Position numbers and translations under genes: made by a program. This document shows positions 1-11,200 of a stretch of 64,000 nucleotides of DNA, piece after piece. Source of the stretch: Punica granatum. Lineage: Eukaryota; Streptophyta; Magnoliopsida; Myrtales; Lythraceae. How positions within the stretch are numbered: the first letter of the stretch is position 1; the number at the start of each line of letters is the position of its first letter. The stretch is taken from positions 18,004,568 to 18,068,567 of the forward strand of contig NC_045134.1 of assembly GCF_007655135.1 (NCBI RefSeq), written 5' to 3'. The notes beneath the pieces were generated by a model, which was not told the origin of the DNA, did not search any database, and saw nothing but the letters and a program-made list of their open reading frames with translations.

Positions 1-300
1 CTTACATCAAAAGACCACCGGGAGCCTCCTGTGGAGCCGTTTCTTCATTGGGTGCCAGTCGGGTCTGTTTTGACCCGACTGGGTCTGTCCTTTTTTACTA
101 ACCCAACTTGTTTTTTATTTCCGGAAAATCTACGCATGCTCTCCTCCCGAAACCACCACAAGTACGATGCTTAGTCTCTTGGGAATCCAACGCAACTGGC
201 CCCGCGCAAAAATTCCATCCCGATCAACCGATACGGCCCCGACAAGTCAGACTGCCAGTCGGGTCTGCCAGTCGACCTGACTGCACCGATTCGGGTCTGT
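1..300 (+). repeat. About 200-bp tandem units in the LTR leader
   Basis: The motif GCCAGTCGGGTCTG occurs at 54 and again at 254, a spacing of 200. Each occurrence lies in a C/G-rich unit that also contains an aaaattccatc block or relative. Similar units, spaced about 190 bp, occur in LTR A3 at 46027-46400. The position is downstream of the promoter, so the units would be in the transcribed leader. The function is unknown. Confidence 0.5.
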
Positions 301-1172
301 TCGTTCCAGCCGAGTCTCCCGACTCCCTTTGCCACTTCTCCGACTCTTTCCTCGTGTTCCGAGGCTAGGTAACACTCCTCTACGACTTAGAGAAGTTAGG
401 ATCTCCGATATTCGTTTGATATGAGGTGTTAAGGCGTTTAACAAGTTGAAATGCATGCAAGTTTACGTTCTTACCTACTCCCATGCAAATGTACGTTGTT
501 TATCATGCTATACGTCGTATGAACACATGCATCATGACGGGAAAGAACTTAAATCGGGGTTGAAGAGGTCGCCCTGACCCGTGTGAGCCACGGAAACTCA
601 CAGCCATTCCTCATGGGAGGTGGCCGAGAGTTTCTTTGGACCACACGGGTCCAAGGAATCCTCTTTCGCCTCAAAATAAGTCGGTTCCCGTATTTTCCAT
701 TTCGTCGTTGTATGAGTTGACGCCATTTTATTGATTCCTTTAAATATTTTGTTTGTGCATGTTTGTATGCCTGTTTGCGTTCCTAAGATCATGGCGGCAC
801 CGGCTATGTAAAAAACGTACGTTGTCATCGTGTTTGATGTTTTATGCATGCAAGAAACGGTCAAAACCGATTCTTGGAATTGATTGTAATCACAATTTTC
901 ATTTAATCGTTGGTTTCATGTTAATTCGTATGCTAGATACGTTAATATCGAACAATCATTTCATTGATCCATAACAATTGAGGTTTGAGGTCTCAATCAT
1001 TAAACCATTCCATAAATGGGAGAAACGGGACGTATCATTCGGTTAATTAAATCATCTTGGACTACATAATTAGATAAATTGATTATTAATTCGTAAGCGC
1101 GTCGATGGCTCACGGAATGGCGAGAATGCCCTTTTCCTTAAAAAGCCCACAATTTCAAAACACCAAGCGTGT

Positions 1173-1177
1173 AACAC
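1173..1177 (+). repeat. Left target-site duplication of solo LTR A1 (AACAC)
   Basis: AACAC directly precedes the LTR start TGTCAGCACCCC. The partner after the LTR at 37759-37763 is AATAC, differing by one transition. The unoccupied target is visible in LTR B2, where the same sequence (reverse complement) runs through 53726-53730 with a single AACAC. Confidence 0.85.
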
Positions 1178-2783
1178 TGTCAGCACCCCATTTTGGCTCA
1201 TCAATCCAAACAACAGTATCAGCAGCAATTCAGGCCACGACTCGAGCAGGAATACAGAAGAAGGCTCAACAGAGCAAGAAATCACTATTCATCCTCGAGT
1301 CAACAAAATCGGGCAAATGACACATGCATATGACAGAAGGACTCCAGGGGTTACCAAAGGGCAACAGAGTGACTAGAGAGCTCAACAATGTCCAAAACCG
1401 GCATTTTCAGTATATCACATAAACAGTCCTATTTTCCGATAGTTCGCTCGACTGTCGGAAGATAGCCAATATTGGACTTCAAAAATCCACATCGATGCCA
1501 AACAGGTGAAAAGTGCCTTTAAACGCACTTCGCAATTCATCTGCTCTATACAGAATAACTTCCTGTATACAGACAACTTTATAGTGGAAGTTCAAAAATG
1601 TCGGTTTCTCGGAGAAAAGTTAATTCCAAATATCAGATGTGGCCATGCCCCACAGTCATACAGAGCATGAGCAGTTATTCAGATTGTCTTTTGGAAGCCA
1701 TGCAGACACCCTGAATGACTTTCGAGCGACAAAACGGGCATACCCCTTTTCGGAAGAGCGTAACCGGATACTGGTCTGATGGAATTACGACAAACGAAGT
1801 TCACACTACATTGCCTTGAAAACTCCACCGGACATTCGCAATTGGGCAAAACAGACAGCAAAACCCTTCACGGTTTCCCGAGTAACCTCCGAGGAGTACA
1901 AAAGGCCATTTTCAGTGAAGATCCATATCCGGAGGTCCTCTTTGGGGAAACTTGACGCCGGATGCTTACATTACACAATGCTAGCCTTCTCAAGGCTCAA
2001 TGTGGAATCGTCGGAATGAATCACACAACTCATCTAGACCCCTCGAGCAGTGCTTGAAGGGTCCTAGATGCACTTTTCATGTCATTAGAGGCCCAATCTC
2101 GGCAAACAGAGATCACAGTGATCTCCGGATCGCCCAAGAAACTCAGAAAGCAATCTGAGAAATCCAGTTTCGGCCTCCTAGGACATCTCCGGCTCCATAT
2201 TTGCATTTACCGGCTTAAGGGACAAGTGCCCACGTAATTTGATAATTTATGTCAAAATGACCGACGTGGGATGCAGATACAAGATATGCTGTTAGAAGTG
2301 GGTAACCTCGCTCTAAATGCATAAAAGGAGCAAAACCGGCTTCCGAGCCTCTTACAGACATTTGGCAATTCCTCACGGAAAATGCCAATCTCGGACTCAT
2401 TAAATCCGTTTCCTCGCGTATATCGATAATTCAACATTTGGTTCGAACCCCGAGCCTCGAATGCGCGATCAATCGAGACCTGAGCTTTTTCCCGGTTTCT
2501 CCTCTTCGGTCGTGGGACCGACGGGATGCCCAAGATGAGTCACCCTTTATTCTAGAAGCTTCTTCTTCTTCAATGCAAGAAGCCAACTTGCACTCTTGCT
2601 TGAAAATATCCAAGAGTTTGAAGACAACACTCAAGCCTTCATCAATGCTCATTAATGCTTTTGCCTCTTCCACATGAAGGATACTTGGCTCACATTCATC
2701 CTCATCCTCATTAGGCAAACCAAAATTTGCTAATGGGAGGCTTAAGTGTGCTTGCTTTTGCTTAATTGCCCATTAGCTTTGCC

Positions 2784-2791
2784 TATAAATA
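2784..2791 (+). promoter_or_regulatory. TATA box of LTR A1
   Basis: TATAAATA lies about 1.6 kb from the LTR start, in a block (gccTATAAATagccc, then pyrimidine-rich ctcctcttacacactctctcc) that is conserved at the same place in the A2 LTRs. Transcription would start about 30 bases downstream. That makes U3 about 1.6 kb and leaves about 2.9 kb of R plus U5. Confidence 0.65.
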
Positions 2792-3135
2792 GCCCCAAAG
2801 TGATTAAGTTAATCACTTCTCCTCTTACACACTCTCTCCAAGCATTCTCCCTCTAGAAAACCTCTCAAACTCCATAGCCAAGAACACCCAAGAACCAGCA
2901 AGCTTTAGCTTTGAAAAACCGAAAAGAAAACATCGAACAAAACCCGAAGTTCTTAAGTCGGAAGCCGGTGTTCATCATCCCGACTTAACTTCAAAAATTC
3001 TCAAACTCCATGGACCATATGTTTTGGACCCATGGAGTTCATTGGTGAAATTGGTTTTTCCATTTGAAGTCTTTAAATTATTGTTTCAGGTCATTTAGTG
3101 CATTTCGGGTGAAGAATCGTCACTCTCGGGTGAAC

Positions 3136-3282
3136 AGTGCCAGTCGTGTGCCAGCCGTGCACCAGCCCGCGCGCCGGCGCACGCCCCACGCGCACAGCCG
3201 CGCGCCTGCCCGCGCCCCCGCGCGCCCCGCGCGCCTCCCGTGCACTCCAGCCGCGCTCCCCGTGCACCTAGCTCCCCGAACG
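3136..3282 (+). repeat. GC-rich low-complexity patch in the LTR leader
   Basis: A run almost entirely of G and C with alternating gcgc/cccgcg blocks lies between two conserved blocks of the leader. The same slot in the A2 LTRs holds a different GC-rich sequence, and in A3 it is expanded into a 1.1-kb minisatellite. Confidence 0.7.
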
Positions 3283-3373
3283 TGCATCCTTTGCACCCGA
3301 GCATCCTTCCAAGCGTTCAACCGAGTCACCCGACTCTCGAACACTTCCCCGACTCTTTCCTCGTATCCCGAGG

Positions 3374-3383
3374 TTAGGTAAAT
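3374..3383 (+). promoter_or_regulatory. Candidate splice donor in the LTR leader (TTAG|GTAAAT)
   Basis: An AG|GTAAAT donor-like site with GT at 3378-3379 follows the conserved ctctttcctcg...gagg block. The site is kept as AG|GTAA in B1 (about 366-372), A3 (about 47782-47787), the A2 LTRs and B2 (minus strand). A donor here could remove much of the long leader by splicing to a site ahead of ORF1. This is an inference; no acceptor was proven. Confidence 0.35.
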
Positions 3384-4754
3384 CACTCTTGACTTAGAGG
3401 AGTTAGGGCTTTTTACATTATTTGCATGGCTATGGAGTAATATGGTGCACAAAGCATGTTCACTTGCAAGACTTCATGTTTCTACACTTTTACATTATAT
3501 CATGCATGTTTATCCTCGATTAATATGTTAGTATGTCGGGAAACATTTGAATCGACCCTCGGAAGACCTTCCCGACCCGAAATAAGCAAAAGAGCTCTTG
3601 GGTTTCCCTCAAGAAGAGGTAACCGAGACTTGGCTTGCTTTCCTCGGGTTAAGAACGGCCTTCTTAGCCCGATCCAAGTTCGATTCCTGAGTCTTCTCGT
3701 GTTTTCTTACATGCATGAAGTCAGTATTGTATTATCGATTCCTTAAATAACTCGTTTGTGCATGTTTGCATGTTCGAATGCGTTATTCAAATCATGGCAA
3801 TACCGATTTTCGTTTAATCGTGTCATTTATCATGTTTGTCGTTTGAGCATGCGAGAAATGATTCAAAACGAGACGGGTAAACCTCGTGGAACCCTATTCG
3901 GGCCATGGGACCTCTCGGCTATCTCCAAAGAGAAGTGGCCGAGAGCCTCTTAGACTTTTACGGGTTGCATGAGGCTTCTTCTTCCCGTTTTGAGTCCGTT
4001 CTCGGCTTTCGTGTAATTTACAATTTACATTATCGTCGCAATATCGCATGAAAATGTCTTTTCAAAACAAAGCATGCATGGATTCGGGTATCGATGACTC
4101 ATTCGGGTCCATTCAGTTACGAGGGTAGTTGCGGTCATTGGACCAAATATCCTCGATCCTTATGGAATCGTCTTGGTCGTCGAATCATGAATCGCTTTCA
4201 CAATTAATGCATTCGGCACAACCCTTAAGCATTAATTCCACGAACGGGTTAATCGGGACGTTCACACGGTTAATTCATTCAATTTAAACAACTTTGCACA
4301 AATTGGACATTAATTTGTAACTCGTGTCGACGAATTACAAAAAGGTGTTAATGCCCTTTTCAAAACTCTCATACTTTCAAATCCGTATTGTGTTGTTCTC
4401 CTTTTTCTAAAAACAAATTTTCAAATCAAGGGCAGGAACATCATTTTGTGATTTGCCGTCATCTTAGCATCGTTTAAGATGTCTATTGGGTATTCTGTAT
4501 CAAAATACAATTACCGGACTAATCATTTCATTCGACTTAACCAAATCCTAGAAAATGGTTAGGCGGAACTCTAGGTTCCAAATCTAGAGTCAAAATACAA
4601 GTTTGGATCATTTCAGTGGTAATTCAGTGTCACAACACCGAATAATTGTAAAAGCAATCCACACACATGAGATTTGACTCTCCTTTTCAAGTTTCAAACC
4701 AAAGTCGAATGCTAAAACATTGGCACGTGTTTGATTGCTTAGCATATGGCATTT

Positions 4755-4759
4755 GCTTG
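4755..4759 (+). repeat. Left target-site duplication of element A2 (GCTTG)
   Basis: GCTTG directly precedes the LTR edge TGTACGG. On the right side, GCTTG follows the LTR end at 36773-36777; the other right-end copy reads GCTG at 25583-25586, one base short. The unoccupied target, with one GCTTG, is seen in LTR A3 at 49507-49511. Confidence 0.9.
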
Positions 4760-4873
4760 TGTACGGACCCGAATGTGGACTCTCGTCGGGGCCCGCATTG
4801 CGCGCTTTTGGATCGCGCGGCTTGGGAGTGTCCACCTTCCCGTGGGGACGCGTGACGGACACGCGTGAGAGAA

Positions 4874-4883
4874 GGAGTCGCCA
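4874..4883 (-). other. PBS-like decamer inside U5
   Basis: GGAGTCGCCA on the + strand (TGGCGACTCC on the transcribed strand) equals the first ten bases of the primer binding site, but lies inside the LTR about 115 bp from its edge. It recurs in every LTR here: 21128-21137, 32324-32333, 37635-37644, 39452-39461, 52047-52056 and 61968-61977, and with one transition at 50357-50366. Confidence 0.7.
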
Positions 4884-5014
4884 CTTATCATTTTACGACC
4901 CGTAGGTCGAGGGCGGATAAGTTACCCGAGTCTAGGGGTATGGAACACCTAGTTTGTCGTTAAGGCATTGATCTGTGCGGAACCGGAAAATCCGTGTTCG
5001 GGGGTTCATGTTAC

Positions 5015-5035
5015 GTGCGGGCCTATATCCCGCAC
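5015..5035 (-). other. Conserved U5 hairpin, 3' LTR of A2
   Basis: GTGCGGG and CCCGCAC form a perfect 7-bp inverted repeat around the loop CCTATAT. The same element is at 21267-21287, 32465-32485, 37483-37503, 39269-39289, 50205-50225 and 52184-52204. In both C LTRs (39588-39608, 62104-62124) the arms are ATGCGAG and CTCGCAT with the same loop, so two base pairs change on both sides. Confidence 0.75.
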
Positions 5036-7136
5036 GCCCTTTCGATAATATGTTTGCTAGGCTTGCATTTTTGTTTTATTAACCACATGAATTAGGCTGC
5101 ACTCGGCTCACACGTTTTGACACCGTAACTTCGATGAATTAAACGATGTCGGTGGAGAAGCTGAGAGAGAAGTAAACCCGTGTGTCGGGGAATTGGTTCA
5201 CAATCTTGCGTTACAGTTCATCGAACCATGGAGGTTGAATCCCTACGTGAACCAGAACCGCGAGTTCTTGGATTTACTTGTATCTGGGCAAGCATTAGAC
5301 CGATTCGATTAATTCGACTCTCGGACCGTTCGCTCACCGACTGGAATTCTTACAGAATAAATGTACAAAATAAAATCCTTGCAATGCTCTCGAAAACAAT
5401 AAATACAAATTACAAATGGCCGAATTCCAGTCGACTCGCGTTCGGTTATTATTCCACTCTAACTCACCGTGAGTTTAGGGAAAAAGACCGAAGAACTGAA
5501 ATTCAATGGACGCTCTCACTGAATAGGGCGTTGGACCCTGTGAGTGTTGATTAGGGCGTTGAACCCTGTGCTCGATGATTAGGGTGTTGAACCCTAATAT
5601 TATTCGGCCTAGGGATCAAGCTCGACCCGTATGGCAAACAAGTGCGGAAAGATAACACGCAACATGTTAATAACAGACAAGGTGTTTTGTATTTACCGAA
5701 TGTACGTGGATTAACAAGTTTATTAATCCAAAAGTGTTTTTCCAAGCAAATGCCATATGCTAAGCAATCAAACACGTGCCAATGTTTTAGTATTCTGCTT
5801 TTGTTGGAAATTTGGAAAAGAGAATCGAATATCATGTGTGTAGATTGCTTTTATAGTGATTCGGTGTTGTGACACTGAATTACCACTGAATTGATCCAAA
5901 CTTGTATTTTGACTCTAGATTTGGAACCTAGAGTTCCGCCTAATCATTTTCTAGGATTTGATTAAGTCGAGTGAAATGATTAGTCCGATAACTGTATTTT
6001 GATACAGAATACCCAACTGACATCTTAAACTGCGCTAAGATGTCGGCGAATCACGAAATGATGTTCTTGCCCTTGATTTGAAAATTTGTTTTCAGAAAAG
6101 GAGAACAACACAATAAGGATTTGAAAGTATGAGGGTTTTGAAAAGGGCATTAACACCATTTTGTAATTCGTCGACGCGAGTTACGAATTAATGTCCAATT
6201 CATGCAAAGTTATTTAAATGGAATGAATTAACCGTGTGAACGTCCCGATTAACCCGTTCGTGGAGTTAATGCTTAAGGTTATTGCCGAATACTTTAATTG
6301 TGAAAACGATTCTTGATTCGGCGACCAACACGAATCCGTAAGGATCGAGGATATTTGGTCCAATGACCGAAACTACCCTCGTAACCAAATGGACCCGAAT
6401 GAGTCAACGATACCCGAATCCATGCATGTTTTGTTTTGAAAAGACATGTAATCGATGTTTTAACATGGGAATCGTGGAAATATCGAAATTACACTTTCGT
6501 ACAATCCGAGAAATGAATTAAACTCGAAATAAGGAAATCATTCTTGATCCAAAAAGGGCCAAGAAGTCCTCGGCTTCACCTTGTCAAAGATGGCCGAATA
6601 CTCACATGGCTTGATTCAAATCACAAAGAATTTCCTTGTCTTGGTTTAATCATTTTTCGCATGCTCAAACATCAAACATCATGAATAACACGTTTTGACA
6701 AAAGCCGGTATTACCATGATTTGATTAACTAATTTAAACATGCAAACATTCACAAACATGTTATTTAAGGAATCGATAAAACAATACCGGCTTCATGCAT
6801 GCAAGAACAACAAAATAAACTCGGAAAATAACTTGGATCGGGCTAAGGAGACCAATCTTAACCCGAAAAGAGCAACTCAAGTCTCGGCCATCCCATTTAG
6901 AGACTTGGCCGTAAGCTCACTTGCCATTTCCGGGTCGGGATGGTCTTCCAAACAACAATCCAAACCTTTTTCCGACATGCTAGCAAGTTATAAGGTAATA
7001 CACATGCATAATATAACATAAAATTGCATAAAAGTTAAGTCTTGCAAGTTAAGTATGCATAAAATACCATAGTACTCCATAGCCATGCAAAAATATAAAA
7101 AAGCCCTAACTCCTCTAAGTCAAGAGTGATTTACCT

Positions 7137-7140
7137 AGCC
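7137..7140 (-). promoter_or_regulatory. Candidate splice donor in the A2 leader
   Basis: On the minus strand the sequence gaggctAG|GTAAATC places a donor-like GTAAAT just after the conserved gaggctag block, homologous to the A1 site at 3378. Splicing is inferred only from the motif and its conservation. Confidence 0.3.
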
Positions 7141-7257
7141 TCGGGATACGAGGAAAGAGTCGGGGAAGTGTTCGAGAGTCAGGTGACTCGGTTGAACGCT
7201 TGGAAGGATGCTCGGGTGCAAAGGATGCACGTTCGGGGAGCTAGGTGCACGGGGAAT

Positions 7258-7382
7258 GCGGCTGGAATGCACGGGAGGGAGGCGCGCGGCGTGCGCAGGG
7301 CGCGGGCAGGCGAGCGGGCGTGCTCGGGGCGCGGGCGTGCGCTTGCGCGCGAGCAGGCGCGCGGGCGGCACTGGCGGGTCAC
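7258..7382 (-). repeat. Hypervariable GC-rich patch of the A2 3' LTR
   Basis: This is a gcgcg/gggcg low-complexity run. The counterparts at 23517-23627 and 34722-34822 sit in nearly identical flanks yet differ in length and order of the GC words. Frames through it give Arg/Ala/Gly-rich shadow ORFs on both strands. Confidence 0.7.
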
Positions 7383-7736
7383 TATTCACCCGAGAGTAGC
7401 GATTTCACCCGAAATGCACTATTTGACCTGAAACAATAATTTAAAGACTTCAAATGGAAAAACCAATTTCACCAATGAACTCCATGGGTCCAAAATGAGT
7501 GGGATATGAAGTTTGAGAAATTTTGAGCTTAAGTCGGGATGATGAACATCGGCTTCCGACTTAAGAACTCAAGGCTCTCTTTTGATCTTTTCGGTTTTCT
7601 TTTCTCTTCCTTCTAAGTGCTGAAGTTTTCTGGTTCTTGAGTGTTCTTGGCTATGGAGTTTGAGAGGATTTCTTGAAAGAGAAAGGTTGGAGAGAGTGTG
7701 TAAGAGGAGAAGTGATTATCTTAATCACTTTTGGGC

Positions 7737-7744
7737 CATTTATA
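7737..7744 (-). promoter_or_regulatory. TATA box of the A2 3' LTR
   Basis: TATAAATG on the minus strand sits in the same block as the A1 TATA box. It would drive readout to the left into A1. The equivalents in the other A2-type LTRs are 23986-23993 and 35176-35183. Confidence 0.6.
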
Positions 7745-9332
7745 GGCAAAGCTAATGACACAATTAGCAAAAGCAAGTGCTCTTAACCCCCATGCTTAGA
7801 AAATATCAAGCCTCATCCTCTTCCATTGCATTAATGAAGAAGAGATAAGACATTGATGAGCATTGATGGAGGCTTGAGTGTTGTCTTCAAACTCTTGGAT
7901 ATTTTCAAGCAAGAGTGCAAGTTGGCTTCTTGCATTGAAGAAGAAGAAGAAGCTTCTAGAGTAAAGGGTGACTCATCTTGAATAGCCCGTGGGTCCCACG
8001 ACCGAAGAGGAGAAACCGGGAAAAAGCTCGGGTCTCGATTGATCGCGCATTCGAAGTTCGTGGTTTGAATTGAACGTCGAATTATCGATATACGCGAGGA
8101 AATGGATTTAATGAGTCCGAGATTGGCATTTTCCGTGAGAAATTGCCAAATGTCTGTACGAGGCTTGGAAGCCGGTTTTCCTCCTTTTTTGCATTCAGAG
8201 CGAGGTTACCCACTTCTGACAGCATATCTTGTATCTGCATCCCACGTTGGTCATTTTGACATAAATTGTCAAATTACGTGGGCCCTTGTCCCTTAAGCCG
8301 GTAAATACAAATATGGAGCTGGAGATGTCCTAGGAGGCCGAAACTGGATTTCTCATATTGCTTTCTGAGTTTCTTGGGCGATCCGGAGATCACTGTGATC
8401 TCTGTTTGCCGAGATTGGGCCTCTAAGGATATGAAAAGTGCATCTGAGACCCTTAAAGCACTGCTCGAGGGGTCTAGATGAGTTGTGTGATTCATTCCGA
8501 CAATTCCACATTGAGCCTTGAGAAGGCTAGCATTGTGTAAGGTAAGCATCCGGCGTCAAGTTTCCCCAAAGAGGACCTCCGGATATGGATTTTCACTGAA
8601 AATGGCCTTTTGTGCCCCTCGGAGGTTACTCGGGAAACCGTGAAGGGTTTTGCTGTCTGTTTTGCCCAATTGCGAATGTCCGCTGGAGTTTTCAGGGCAA
8701 TGTAGTGTGAACTTCGTTTGCCGTAATTCCATCAGACTAGTCTCCGGTTACGCTCTTCCGAAGAAGGGTATGCCCGTTTTGTCGTTCGGAAGTCATTCAG
8801 AGTGTCTGTATGGCTTCTAAAAGACAATATGAAGCATTGCTCGTGCTCTGTATGATTGAGGGGCATGGCCGCATCTGATATTTGGAATTAACTTTTCTCC
8901 GAGAAACTGGCATTTTTGGACTTCCACTGAAAAGTTGTCTGTATACAGAAAGTTGTTCTGTATAGAGCAGATGATTTGCAAAATGCCTTTGGGGACACTT
9001 TTCATCTGTTTGGCATTGGAGTGGATTTTTGGAGTCCAATATTGCTATCTTCCGATGATTGAGCGAACTATCGGAAAATAGAACTGTCTGTGTGATAAAC
9101 TGAAAATGCCGGTTTTGGATATTGCTGAGCTCTCTAGTCACTCTATTACCCTTTGGTGACCCCTGGAGTCCTTCTGTCATATGCATGTGTCATTTGCCCG
9201 ATTTTGCCGACTTGAGGATGAATAGTGATTTTCTGCTCTGTTAAGTTGTTTTTCTGTATTCTGCTCAGGTTGTGGCTTGGATCATTGCTGATATCATCGT
9301 TTGGAAAGGTGAGCCAAAATGGGGTGCTGACA

Positions 9333-9352
9333 GCTTGCCCCTCTTTGACTGC
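9333..9352 (-). promoter_or_regulatory. Polypurine tract of element A2
   Basis: On the minus strand the purine-rich AAAGAGGGGCAAGC directly precedes the LTR start TGTCAGCACC, the expected plus-strand primer site. It also forms one arm of an imperfect inverted repeat with the GCAGCCAAAG block about 25 bp further inside. Element C has the same arrangement at 42322. Confidence 0.85.
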
Positions 9353-9494
9353 ATGCTCGAGTAGAGGATGCAGCCAAAGACTTCAGAAGCGCCCCAATTT
9401 GATAGCAATGATTGACATGGAATTTTCGATAACAGTCTTCTCCCGCTTACTTTGGATATGTGGGGATGTTATACCTGATGCAGAAATGTAAAAG

Positions 9495-10243
9495 TCAGGA
9501 TGAACCTGAGGGGATGGACCCCTAAGCAGATAAGTAGTCGGGACGTACCCGAAGTGCAGGAAAGTAGTCGGGACGTACCCGAAATGCAGGAAAAGTAGTC
9601 GGGACGTACCCGAAATGCAGAAAAGTAGTCGGGACGTACCCGAAATGCGAAAAAGTAGTCGGGACGTACCCGAAATGCAGGAAAGTAGTCGGGACGTACC
9701 CGAAATGCAGAAAAAGTAGTCGGGACGTACCCGAAATGCAGAAAAGTAGTCGGGACGTACCCGAAGGGTTTGCAATATGCACGGGGCGCATACCGAATGA
9801 ACAACATGGTTCAAAGGCGCCTACCCAATGGACTTGCGGGGTGCGGGGCGTGTTGCCCGGCGGGTTTGCAAGGTGCGGGGTGTTTTGCCCGGCGGTTTGC
9901 ATGGTGCAGAAAAGTAGTCGGGACGTACCCGAAATGCGGAAAAGTAGTCGGGACGTACCCGAAGTGCGGAAAATATTCGAGACGTACCCGAAATGCGGAA
10001 AATAGTCGGGACGTACCCGAAATGCAGGAAAAGTAGTCGGGACGTACCCGAAGTGCGGAAAATAGTCGGACGTACCCGAAGTGCGGAAAATAGTCGGGAC
10101 GTACCCGAAGTGCGGAAAAGTAGTCGGGACGTACCCGAAATGCTGAAAAGTAGTCGGGGACGTACCCGAAATGCGGGAAAAGTAGTCGGGACGTACCCGA
10201 AATGCGGAAAAGTAGTCGGGACGTACCCGAAATGCAGAAAAGT
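9495..10243 (-). repeat. Hairpin tandem array 1 (29-31 bp units), 3' region of A2
   Basis: About 20 units follow the pattern gtag, TCGGGACGTACCCGA, then a spacer aatgcagaaaa. Each unit holds a 5-bp perfect inverted repeat (TCGGG/CCCGA) with a 5-base loop, read TACGT on the transcribed strand. The first two units have changed but still paired arms: TCAGG/CCTGA at 9495-9509 and AGGGG/CCCCT at 9509-9523. The array is split at about 9766-9905 by other short direct repeats (ttgcccggcggg words). It lies between pol and PPT, a place known in Tat/Ogre elements to breed tandem repeats. The overlapping minus-strand ORFs are repeats of Tyr-Phe-Ser words, not proteins. Confidence 0.9.
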
Positions 10244-10904
10244 AAATTGCATGGGATGCATTGCAAAAAGTAAATGCAAACGTTGGGGAGTTGCGTGAGG
10301 TGTGGAAGGAATCATTGTGCTTCCTCCGTCACTGAGCTTGTCCGTGTTGCAATCGATGTAGTGGCAGAATGTTTCATTGTTTGCCAACTGATTGTGATGC
10401 GATTGAATGCATGGAGTATTATCCTGAAGACTTCTCCTTGGATTTTAGTTGTGGTCCTTAGCATAAGGCAGACATGCATTCATCAAAGAAAGACTTCTTC
10501 CGAGGTTCACATCTTCGTTCCTGCATATAGAACCATGGGAGCTAACAGTAGTTGTCAGTTCTACTCTACAGCCATAATGAAGATGTAGAAAGAAGTCTGA
10601 ATAATAATGCTTTGGGGATTTGAACTTGATGACCATTTAAAGGGATGGTCGTATCCCGCTAGGTTTGTGATTTGACAAGAAAGGCTTTTTACAGAACAGG
10701 CATGACCTGTAGAATTTGCATAAGGGTATAGGGGGATTCTTTGGGATCCTCCAAATCAAGGATACAAAGATTCGACTGTATGTCGAAACGTGTTTCATGC
10801 TCTGAGAGTAAAAGAGAGTTTGCTTGCATTGAAGACTGTCAAACCACTGTTTGTTGCCGCTGCATGCTGAATGTAGCTGTCATTTCGTGGTCGAGCTGCC
10901 GAAG
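10244..10904 (-). other. A2 3' noncoding stretch with no recognised feature
   Basis: This lies between array 1 and the post-pol hairpin series. The only notable sequence is the spacer-like word gcagaaaagtaaa near its left end (about 10235-10275). Short ORFs are present on both strands without any recognisable domain. Confidence 0.5.
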
Positions 10905-11200
10905 GTCCCCTAATTTTTGCCTAGGTCGCAAGACGCGTGACGACCTAACGGGTTGTTTTGTTTGACATTTCTCTCATTTAGATCTCACCTTTTGCTACGA
11001 TCATCCGTATTGGGTCTGATCGCACCTCTCGATTCCTCTAACTTTTGCCTAGACCGCCCTTTTCGGGTTTTCAGCCTAGCGAGGATTTTGATTCATGCTC
11101 TCCTTTTGCCACGGTTCCCCCTTGCGGGATTTTAAACCGTGCCTCTCATTCCCTAATTTTTGCCTAGGCCGCCTCAAAGAGGTTTTCAACCTAGCGGGAA
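10905..11200 (-). repeat. Series of five hairpins just after pol
   Basis: Two unit types alternate: ttttgcCTAGG...CCTAGcggg and cttttgcCACGGTT...AACCGTGcctctc. Each has arms that pair: TAGGTCG/CGACCTA at about 10920, CGATCA/TGATCG at about 11000, CTAG/CTAG at about 11050, CACGGTT/AACCGTG at about 11112, and CTAGG/CCTAG at about 11165. Element C keeps three such units at 57845-58010 although it has lost pol. The last unit overlaps the shifted tail of the pol frame. Confidence 0.6.

Larger units (their letters stand above)
1..1177 (+). mobile_element. LTR B1, left visible part (oldest layer)
   Basis: This is the middle part of a Tat/Ogre-type LTR read on the + strand; its beginning lies left of the window. 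It matches, as reverse complement, the corresponding stretch of the complete LTR B2 (51941-57007). Shared blocks include the Leu-Thr-rich leader element around 330-400 (pattern ctctttcctcg...gaggctaggtaac) and the block ending at the insertion point of A1. It is interrupted at 1177 by solo LTR A1 and resumes at 37764. No coding capacity is supported; the short ORFs here are chance frames. Confidence 0.8.
1178..4759 (+). mobile_element. Solo LTR A1, left part (split by element A2)
   Basis: The LTR starts with TGTCAGCACCCC and follows the same order of blocks as the A2 LTRs, in inverted orientation. It is broken at 4759 by element A2 and resumes at 36778 to end at 37758 with CGGGTCCGTACA. The joined length is about 4.56 kb, the same as the A2 LTRs. 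There is no polypurine tract before it and no primer binding site after it, and 5-bp duplications flank it, so it is a solo LTR left by LTR-LTR recombination. It holds its own TATA box and no credible ORF. Confidence 0.85.
4760..9332 (-). mobile_element. 3' LTR of element A2 (4573 bp)
   Basis: On the minus strand it begins TGTCAGCACCCC at 9332 and ends CCGTACA at 4760. It is bordered inside by the polypurine tract and outside by the GCTTG duplication. The TATA box is at 7744-7737 (minus). It matches the 5' LTR at 21014-25582 almost throughout; the main difference is the GC-rich patch at about 7258-7380. Small ORFs in it have no family resemblance. Confidence 0.92.

Noticed and set aside
7126..7439. 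About 100-codon ORFs recurring in each A LTR
   Set aside because: Antisense to the A2 elements. The frame runs through the GC-rich patch, whose length changes freely among copies.
9495..10243. CRISPR-like regular array
   Set aside because: Units are contiguous, with no unique spacers between repeats, and they lie inside a plant retrotransposon.
9383..10387. Several 110-190 codon ORFs of Arg-Pro-Asp-Tyr-Phe repeats
   Set aside because: Translations of hairpin array 1.
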